NCBI GenBank assembly: GCA_002346425.1
Contig: DDZS01000042.1
Coordinates: 1-21,011 of the forward strand
Length of the DNA stretch: 21,011 bases
DNA from: Alphaproteobacteria bacterium UBA3002
GTDB lineage: Bacteria > Pseudomonadota > Alphaproteobacteria > Rickettsiales > UBA3002
Direction of reading: 5' to 3'
Shown here: positions 5,472-11,316 of the stretch, piece by piece
Position numbering within the stretch: the first letter of the stretch is position 1
Layout: every line of letters begins with the position of its first letter
Notes under the pieces: model-generated
Database searches by the model: none
The model's input: only the letters and a program-made list of their open reading frames with translations
Told to the model about the DNA's origin: nothing
Position numbers and translations under genes: made by a program

Positions 5472-8285
5472 TTAGCCGATCAGCTTCAGCAGGTTCTGCT
5501 GCAGCAAGTTGGCCTGAGCCAGTACCGAAATACCAGCCTGCAGTTGCACCTGAGAGGTTGCGAATGCAGTAGACTCGGCAGCCACATCGGTATCCAGCAG
5601 TACGCCGCGAGCAGCGTCCTGGTTGGCGATAGAGCTTTCGATGTTCGCCGCAGCGAAGTCGAAACGAGACTGCAGAGCACCCACGTTAGCGCGGGCAGAC
5701 GTAACCACGTCCAGTGCTGCGTCAATCGCATCACTAGCAGCAGCAGCACTTGCCTGAGTCAGAACGTCGAGGCTCTTACCCTGGAAGATGTTACCACTGG
5801 TTACGTTGTCCACTTTTACGCTCAGCGTATCAGCAGTAGTCACACCAACCTGGAACTTCAGAGACGCATCTGAGTTGCCCACACCGAAGGCTTTCGCCAG
5901 AGCGTCCTGGAACGCTTTCGCTTTAGAGTCACTGTTCAGTTGGATTTCTGAGTCACCGGTGGTGAACTTCAGCACTTCTTGTGCATTGTCAGCGCTGACA
6001 AAATCATAAGTTTGATTGGCACCTAACGTGCTGCCAATATTACCTGCAGATTTATACTCAACACCACCAATGGTGAAACTGATTGATGCATTCTCGTTAG
6101 AGCCTTGTGGGCCTTTCACACGAATAGAGTCAATCGTCACATTAGCGAAGTCGTCTTGACGTAGGGATACGCTAGTACCCAACAACGAACCGGTTACCAC
6201 ACCATCCGCGAGGATTGGTGATTTACCAGTGTAGCTAGATACTTCGCGAGTCTGGTAGAAGCTAATGCTAGATAGCGCCGCATCTAAACGAGAAGCAAAA
6301 CTATCTGCACCCGCTTGAGATGTAACTGAGTTACCTTTGTTAGCTGCCAATTCGACATCAAAGTATCCGCCACCATCTTGCGAAGAGAAACGAACTTTAG
6401 TGTCTGCTGTCGGAGTAGTATCGACGTTTTCAGCCACATAGGTAAAGTCACCAACTTTGATTTCAAGATCAACAGTATCAGTAGTTCCACCATAGGTCGC
6501 AGTAAACCCTTGGATGGTACCGACGAAATCACTGTTAGTGATACCGCTAGTTGTCACACCATCGTCTTGGCCATTATTTAAACTACCACCATTAGTCACA
6601 CTACCTGGGAATCCTCCATTCAAAGCAACGGCCAGAGTCGTAGTAGTATCTGCTTCAAACTGATTTCCAACATCCACTGCGCGGATTTTAACAGTAGTCC
6701 CATCGCGGTAAGCTTCGACTTTATTCAAAGCAGAATTACCTTCGGATGTGCCGTCATAACTATTGATTTTAGCAACCAAGTTATCCAACGTATCTTCTAA
6801 AGTAGCACCCACGGCTACTTCAGTAGCGGCCGTTTCGCCGGAATTAGTCGAAAACTGGAAGGTAACACCATTTGTACCACCAATTGTAACCGTTCTAGCA
6901 GTACCAAAATTAGTTGCGCTATCTTGTTCATTATCCGCAATTTCATTGAAGATGATAGAGACTTCAGCACGTTTTTGGTTTTGATTGGTGATTAAATCGT
7001 TACCTGCAGAGCCAACACCCAAGGTATCGCCACCACCAATACCCAGATCGTCGCCACCGCTAAGAGTGTAAATAAACTGGTTATCAGTATCGGTAGCTGC
7101 AGCGAAGGTGTAGCCTGTTAATGCAACCGTAGCAGCGGCACCTGTAAAGGCGATATCCGTTGCGCTGGCGGCCAAATAACTTGCATCCGTAGTCAGAGTA
7201 GTTGATTCGAATTTGATATTATATGCACCTGATGCACCAATAATCTCGGCTTTAACACCATGCACATCCTGACGCGAGTTGATACGATTCACAATGCTTT
7301 CCAAGGTATCGCCAGTCAAGAAGCCTGATCCCCCTAAAACATCCGTACCATTCACAGTCAATGTTTGACCGACTTGGAACGGCGTGTTTTGCGCAGCAGC
7401 AGCAGCAGTCACAACAGAATCCGTAGATGAAGCTGTAATCAGACCAGCTGCGGTAAACAAGTTATTTGTTACAGCAGCACCTTCTGCATTCACGACAGCA
7501 TCGTTAGCAGCGTTAATGGCAGTACTAGTACCTGCGTTGATCGTGTAGTTACGCCCTTGAAGACCACCTTGGTCAGCAGTAATAACTAAAGAGTTACCAC
7601 TACGGGTATAAGTAGCTTGAGAGATACTGGTATTAGTAGAAGCATTTAACGAAGACACTAAATTATCCAGCGTTTCTTGAACGTTAGCGCCCAATGCGAA
7701 TTCAGCGGCTCCTGCAGTAGCACCAACAGCAACAGCGGTAAAGGTTTGCCCGTTAAGGACAAGAGTTTCACCAACTGCCGGATTTGTATTAAAAGTAATC
7801 GAAGCACTTGCAGATTTCGCACCTTCTTTCACATCAGATACATTCACTTTTTCTGATAGCGAACCGTTCAGCAGCGCAACGCCGTTGAAGTTAGTTTGCT
7901 CAGCCAGGCGATCGATCTCTGAGGTCAGGTTTTGGAATTCCTGATTCAGGAACGAACGCTCTGCGTTGGTCAACGAACCAGAGCCAGCTTGTACGGCGAT
8001 GGATTTTTGACGTTGCAGAATGTCAGTGATTTGAGACAGCGCACCATCCGCTACTTGCAGCAGAGACGCACCCTGTGAAGTATTGATGAGAGCAGTTTTC
8101 AAGGTAGTCACGTTGGTACGCAGAGACGTACCGGCAGAAAGAGCAGCCACATCGTCCGCAGCGCGGGTGATACGGTTACCGGAAGACAAACGAGAAATGG
8201 ACGCGCCAGATGCTGAGTTTGCTTTGTTGATATTGCTTTGTGCGGAAATCGCAGCAATGTTTGTGTTGATAGAATTAAGAGCCAT
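5472..8285 (-). CDS. Very large flagellin with multi-domain central region
   Basis: The 937-residue protein has conserved flagellin ends. The N-terminal D0/D1 helices (1-145) begin MALNSINTNIAAISAQSNIN and include LSSGNRITRAADDVA and EQTNFNGVALLNG; the C-terminal helices (about 850-937) include RANVGALQSRFDFAA and end QANLLQQNLLKLIG. Typical flagellins are about 270-500 residues. The extra about 500 residues form repeated beta modules with the pattern VGxTLxxNG...DTLxxLVxxIN at about 170-215, 304-345 and 465-510, plus a related unit near 732-800, resembling flagellin-IN motifs. These should form outer domains on the filament surface. There are no cysteines. The ATG at 8285 follows an AGGAAGG Shine-Dalgarno. 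It has a long A/T-rich leader of its own, a strong 3' hairpin, and fliB/fliW upstream. The family member name (flaA, fljK, fliC) cannot be decided. Confidence 0.97.
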   Translation of the reverse strand: MALNSINTNIAAISAQSNINKANSASGASISRLSSGNRITRAADDVAALSAGTSLRTNVTTLKTALINTSQGASLLQVADGALSQITDILQRQKSIAVQAGSGSLTNAERSFLNQEFQNLTSEIDRLAEQTNFNGVALLNGSLSEKVNVSDVKEGAKSASASITFNTNPAVGETLVLNGQTFTAVAVGATAGAAEFALGANVQETLDNLVSSLNASTNTSISQATYTRSGNSLVITADQGGLQGRNYTINAGTSTAINAANDAVVNAEGAAVTNNLFTAAGLITASSTDSVVTAAAAAQNTPFQVGQTLTVNGTDVLGGSGFLTGDTLESIVNRINSRQDVHGVKAEIIGASGAYNIKFESTTLTTDASYLAASATDIAFTGAAATVALTGYTFAAATDTDNQFIYTLSGGDDLGIGGGDTLGVGSAGNDLITNQNQKRAEVSIIFNEIADNEQDSATNFGTARTVTIGGTNGVTFQFSTNSGETAATEVAVGATLEDTLDNLVAKINSYDGTSEGNSALNKVEAYRDGTTVKIRAVDVGNQFEADTTTTLAVALNGGFPGSVTNGGSLNNGQDDGVTTSGITNSDFVGTIQGFTATYGGTTDTVDLEIKVGDFTYVAENVDTTPTADTKVRFSSQDGGGYFDVELAANKGNSVTSQAGADSFASRLDAALSSISFYQTREVSSYTGKSPILADGVVTGSLLGTSVSLRQDDFANVTIDSIRVKGPQGSNENASISFTIGGVEYKSAGNIGSTLGANQTYDFVSADNAQEVLKFTTGDSEIQLNSDSKAKAFQDALAKAFGVGNSDASLKFQVGVTTADTLSVKVDNVTSGNIFQGKSLDVLTQASAAAASDAIDAALDVVTSARANVGALQSRFDFAAANIESSIANQDAARGVLLDTDVAAESTAFATSQVQLQAGISVLAQANLLQQNLLKLIG

Positions 8286-8343
8286 GATAGACCTTCCTAC
8301 TTGGATTGTTAATTAAATGAACTACTTGTTCAAACTATATCGC

Positions 8344-8357
8344 GACGCTTCTGCGTC
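8344..8357 (-). promoter_or_regulatory. Small hairpin in the flagellin leader
   Basis: GACGC-N4-GCGTC is a perfect 5-bp stem with a 4-nt loop, about 60 nt before the flagellin ATG. It would be in the 5' untranslated region if transcription starts near the candidate promoter. It could affect mRNA stability or protein binding; it is short enough to be coincidental. Confidence 0.3.
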
Positions 8358-8399
8358 ACTATTGCTAACCTTACGACCAAAAGTTTAATAAAACGTTAA

Positions 8400-8425
8400 T
8401 CGACGGCTTTTTTTTGCGTTTTTTA
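8400..8425 (-). promoter_or_regulatory. Weak sigma-28-like promoter candidate for flagellin
   Basis: On the minus strand TAAA is followed after 14 nt by GCCGTCGA, compared with the sigma-28 consensus TAAA-N15-GCCGATAA. The -35 matches and the first four bases of the -10 match, but the spacing is one base short and the end of the -10 differs. It is the best candidate found here but weak. Confidence 0.3.
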
Positions 8426-8437
8426 TCATTTTTTTTT
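8408..8437 (-). promoter_or_regulatory. Three phased A-tracts upstream of flagellin
   Basis: On the minus strand there are runs of 9, 6 and 8 A residues (8429-8437, 8419-8424, 8408-8415), with centres about 10-12 bp apart, near one helical turn. Such phasing gives intrinsic DNA curvature, and A-tracts can act as UP elements for the RNA polymerase alpha subunit. They overlap the spacer of the candidate promoter. Confidence 0.5.
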
Positions 8438-8589
8438 CGGTTGCGAGCTAAGCCCTTATAAAAATGGCCAATCTCTCCCGTTTTCTGCCTTTGTTATACT
8501 ATAAAAAAAGCATAAAGAAAAGTAGGGACTCATGGATAAGATCAAATTGTCGCGATTTTAGAAAAGGTGTGGCCGGATAAAGCAGTGTG

Positions 8590-9762
8590 TTACGATTCGC
8601 CGATCAGGCTAAGCAATCGCGCTTCGCGCGTCCATCCGGTTTCGGCGTAGATTTGTAACGACAATGTCGGGTCGGCCAGATGATCGAGAAAGCGTGAAAG
8701 CGATTGCACAATACGAATCACCTCATTCGAATCGATCACCTGTTTTTGACGGCGGCACGCAGCCATCAGCGCAAGTTTCACCGTGGCAAAGCGCACGCCG
8801 AGAATGGTGACGCGATCAACCATCGATTCGCCCAACCCAGCAAAGGGGAAAAATGCCACCGATAACTGTGCCTGCAACCAGCGCTTTAGAATAGGCGCCA
8901 TGGCCTCCGCGCATTCCAGCTCCCAATATTCTTCCATAATCTGCCAGGCTTGCCAGCTATCCGGCGCTGTTTGAAAACTGCGCGTTTGAATGTCTAAAGC
9001 AATGTGGAGCGCACTTGCCATCTCTTGCAGCGTTTGCTCCAGTCGTGGGCGCGCGGTGGTTTTGGCCGCCGAAATCAATCCTTGCAAGGCATGCACGAGA
9101 TTAAACGGGTCTTCCGCCTTCGGTTCGGCATTTGGCAAACGGCTATCCGCCTGCTTCAAATAAAAGGGCACCGCCATCGGCCAACTCGCCAGATCGATGC
9201 ACGGCAAGGATTCGGCCACAGACCGTAGCCATGCCAAGGCGCGCTCTGCACTTGGCGCATCGTCTACCATAGCTAAACACGCCTGATGAATGGCAAGCGT
9301 CTGCTCAGAGGTCAAGCCTTCCGGCACATAGTGTTTCAACGAAAATGGAAGACGATCAATACTGCTCTCCACTATCGCAAATGCATCTGCCTCTAAAAGA
9401 GTAAGTCGCGCCACTTCCGGGCAGGACAGGCTCGCCGTCATCAGCGAGGCTTCGCCAAGCTGCCGGGTAACCCGCGGAAAGAAATGACAGGCGTCGCCTA
9501 AAAAATCGGTGCCGTATTGCGCATGGATACCGCACCATCCCTGATCGTATTTCACGCAATAATCCGTGTTCGGATCGCGCTTCATAATATGCGCTGCTTC
9601 GCCGGAGGTGACCGCCTCCAGCAATTCCGGCGCATCGCTTTTATATTTGTTGACCGTTTCCTGCGTCAGCTGCATCCCCCACCCTTTGCAACAGGTATCT
9701 TCGCACTCGGCTCCTAAACATTGGAAGCCTTCGAGGAAGCGGGATTGATGCAGCAGCGCCAT
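8590..9762 (-). CDS. fliB: FliB flagellin lysine N-methyltransferase
   Basis: This 390-residue protein has the FliB cysteine signature. C15, C20, C24 and C25 lie in FQCLGAECEDTCCKGW, followed by C69, C77 (WCGIHAQYG), C92 (LGDACHFFPR) and C114 (SLSCP). FliB transfers methyl groups from S-adenosylmethionine to surface lysines of flagellin; in Salmonella the reaction has been reported to depend on a [4Fe-4S] cluster, which fits this cysteine-rich N-terminus. The helical C-terminal two thirds is poorly conserved. The ATG at 9762 is the natural start (MALLHQSRFLEGFQC), although its Shine-Dalgarno is weak. It lies 24 nt after fliW, so it is probably co-transcribed with fliW, and immediately upstream of its likely substrate gene. 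Function follows from family and context. Confidence 0.9.
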   Translation of the reverse strand: MALLHQSRFLEGFQCLGAECEDTCCKGWGMQLTQETVNKYKSDAPELLEAVTSGEAAHIMKRDPNTDYCVKYDQGWCGIHAQYGTDFLGDACHFFPRVTRQLGEASLMTASLSCPEVARLTLLEADAFAIVESSIDRLPFSLKHYVPEGLTSEQTLAIHQACLAMVDDAPSAERALAWLRSVAESLPCIDLASWPMAVPFYLKQADSRLPNAEPKAEDPFNLVHALQGLISAAKTTARPRLEQTLQEMASALHIALDIQTRSFQTAPDSWQAWQIMEEYWELECAEAMAPILKRWLQAQLSVAFFPFAGLGESMVDRVTILGVRFATVKLALMAACRRQKQVIDSNEVIRIVQSLSRFLDHLADPTLSLQIYAETGWTREARLLSLIGES

Positions 9763-9786
9763 GCGAAGATCGGATCGCCTTGCTTA

Positions 9787-10290
9787 TTATAAAGTAATCA
9801 TATGCTGGATATCGTATTTCGGATTATGAAATACATATTGCGACGCCACGCGCTTTTCCGCATGCACAAACAAAGGCGCACGCGCATTCACCGACAGGCG
9901 CACATGATCGCCCATGCGATGTACCGTAACGATTAACAGCAAGGTGAGATCTTTCAACGGAATGTCCAGATCTTTGCAGCCCAGCTCAATATCCGCGCGC
10001 TCAAGAATCTTGTTATCCAGCTCTAAAGGTAGAGTGATAAAAGACAGTTCTGTGTCTTCCAGCGATTGCAGCAATTTAAATTTCGCCAGTTTTTCTGCCG
10101 GGAATGTCGTTAGACAATATTGGAATTTATCTGGAAAGCCCAGCAACCCATTGGGGAACACCACCGGGTTTTTACGATTGAGCGTGACTTTACCGAATCG
10201 GGTATCGATCACTTCATTGTCATTACTTGCTGCGATCGGGGGCATTGGCGCCGAGCCGGTTTCAGGCATGTGATACTCCTGCGTTAACAT
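9787..10290 (-). CDS. fliW: FliW flagellar assembly factor
   Basis: This 167-residue protein has the FliW core starting at about residue 29 (DTRFGKVTLNRKNPVVFPNG, then LLGFPDKFQYCL) and ending in VNARAPLFVHAEKRVASQYV, the usual FliW C-terminal motif. FliW binds flagellin, and when free it antagonises CsrA, so flagellin translation follows cytoplasmic flagellin level. That mechanism is established in Bacillus and Campylobacter; it is inferred here. Two starts are plausible: the ATG at 10290 has AAGGGAG 7 nt upstream, and the in-frame ATG at 10269 (MPETGSAP) has AGGAG 6 nt upstream. The longer is listed, and the core domain is unaffected. It follows flgL after 99 bp and precedes fliB by 24 nt. 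No csrA is in the window. Confidence 0.95.
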   Translation of the reverse strand: MLTQEYHMPETGSAPMPPIAASNDNEVIDTRFGKVTLNRKNPVVFPNGLLGFPDKFQYCLTTFPAEKLAKFKLLQSLEDTELSFITLPLELDNKILERADIELGCKDLDIPLKDLTLLLIVTVHRMGDHVRLSVNARAPLFVHAEKRVASQYVFHNPKYDIQHMITL

Positions 10291-10389
10291 CTATAGTCTC
10301 CCTTGTTCGTTAGTTTTTTAAAGGCAAGAGCGACTGCACCCAGTCTACTCCCCTGCCCCTTTTTTCGCAAGCCTTGCAACGTCCTCGGT

Positions 10390-11304
10390 TTAGAGGAAGT
10401 CCGCCAGTCGTAACTGGTTAATTGTTGCAAATGCCTGGAAACTTGCCTGCAGGATCGTCTGATCCACCGATAATTGGGTCGAAACTTCCAAAATATCCGT
10501 ATCGCTGACTTCACCCACAACCCCTTTATAATAAAGGCGCAAATTTTCCTGCCGCTCGATGGTGGTTTCGACCGCGACGATATCCGCACTAACTTGCGCC
10601 GTTTTAGCAATCAGCTGGTCTTTACCCGCCTGAATTAAGTTATATGCTGCTTTCAATATTTCATCATCGTTCAGCCTGTCACCCTCGAATGACTGGAAGG
10701 CGGCGGCAAACAGATTCTGGAACGTGCTATCGTCTGCACGTAACAGTCCTTCGATCTCAATCGTGTCTTCCAAACGCATGGTAATATTTTCCTGGCTACC
10801 CTGATAGTAAGAGGTATCCGGAACGCCTAGCGTGTGGCTTTTTGGGATTTCGGGCTCAGTAATCACCGGCGGTGTATTGGTGGCCGTACCGGCAAATAAG
10901 AATTTTCCTTCAAAGGTCGTATTCAAGCTTGCGCCAAGCGACTTTACAAAACTACGCATTTGCTGCTCAAACGCGGCGTCTTTACCGATGCCGCCATTCC
11001 GGCGCAACACCATTAAATCTTCCATGTCATCGACAATTTCAGTCATATCCTGCAGCGCCAATTTGGTTGTTTCCAACCGCGCTTTGTTGATTGTATTATT
11101 CTCTTCATAGCGGATCAGTTTATTGATGCGATCTTCCAAAAAGACGAATTGTTCCACCTGCCCATTCAGGCCGGAGAATTTATCGGTTTTTTTGCCGGAC
11201 GAAATCTGGTTTTGCCCTTTAAACAGAGACTGCTGCACATCATTAATATTGCGCATATTATTCGAAAATATCTGGGCGGTACTGGCCCGTGTGACAATTG
11301 CCAT
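10390..11304 (-). CDS. flgL: FlgL hook-filament junction protein 2 (HAP3)
   Basis: This 304-residue protein has a flagellin-like N-terminal helix pair (IFSNNMRNINDVQQSLFKGQ, then NQISSGKKTDKFSGL) and a C-terminal helix ending TILQASFQAFATINQLRLADFL, as in FlgL. FlgL is exported after FlgK and forms the second junction ring, the platform for the cap and the first flagellin. Its length is normal, unlike FlgK, FliD and the flagellin in this window. The start at 11304 is certain: AAGGAGG lies 5 nt upstream and overlaps the flgK stop codon (TAAGGAGG), suggesting translational coupling. It is followed by fliW. Confidence 0.95.
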   Translation of the reverse strand: MAIVTRASTAQIFSNNMRNINDVQQSLFKGQNQISSGKKTDKFSGLNGQVEQFVFLEDRINKLIRYEENNTINKARLETTKLALQDMTEIVDDMEDLMVLRRNGGIGKDAAFEQQMRSFVKSLGASLNTTFEGKFLFAGTATNTPPVITEPEIPKSHTLGVPDTSYYQGSQENITMRLEDTIEIEGLLRADDSTFQNLFAAAFQSFEGDRLNDDEILKAAYNLIQAGKDQLIAKTAQVSADIVAVETTIERQENLRLYYKGVVGEVSDTDILEVSTQLSVDQTILQASFQAFATINQLRLADFL

Positions 11305-11309
11305 GGCGG

Positions 11310-11316
11310 CCTCCTT
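11310..11316 (-). promoter_or_regulatory. flgL ribosome binding site overlapping the flgK stop
   Basis: On the minus strand the flgK stop TAA runs straight into a near-perfect AAGGAGG, five bases before the flgL ATG. Ribosomes ending on flgK are therefore placed to start flgL, which would keep the two junction proteins in proportion. Confidence 0.85.

Larger units (their letters stand above)
8286..8589 (-). promoter_or_regulatory. Flagellin upstream region (304 bp, no gene)
   Basis: This gap between fliB and the flagellin gene is strongly A/T-rich. Read toward flagellin it holds three A-tracts, a weak sigma-28-like element, a small hairpin and the flagellin Shine-Dalgarno. No correctly spaced sigma-54 promoter is present: every GC dinucleotide was checked for a CC ten bases on. 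No tRNA or long open frame was seen in it. Confidence 0.6.

Noticed and set aside
7394..7408. Five CAG repeats in the flagellin gene as a possible phase-variation tract
   Set aside because: Triplet slippage would not shift the frame, and five units are too few; it simply encodes an alanine run.
8362..8380. Sigma-54-like TTGG...AGCAA on the minus strand before flagellin
   Set aside because: GG and GC are 11 bases apart instead of 10, and this spacing is strict for sigma-54.
8532..8561. Nine-codon plus-strand frame (MDKIKLSRF) with a GGGA-like site upstream and TATACT further upstream
   Set aside because: Too short to call a gene; the A/T-rich context makes such matches likely by chance. A shifted frame continues as QIVAILEKVWPDKA but has no start, so a gene remnant is possible but unsupported.
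10371..10385. GG-N10-GC spacing before fliW
   Set aside because: Only the spacing fits; the flanking bases (AGGACG and AGGCT) do not match the -24 and -12 boxes.
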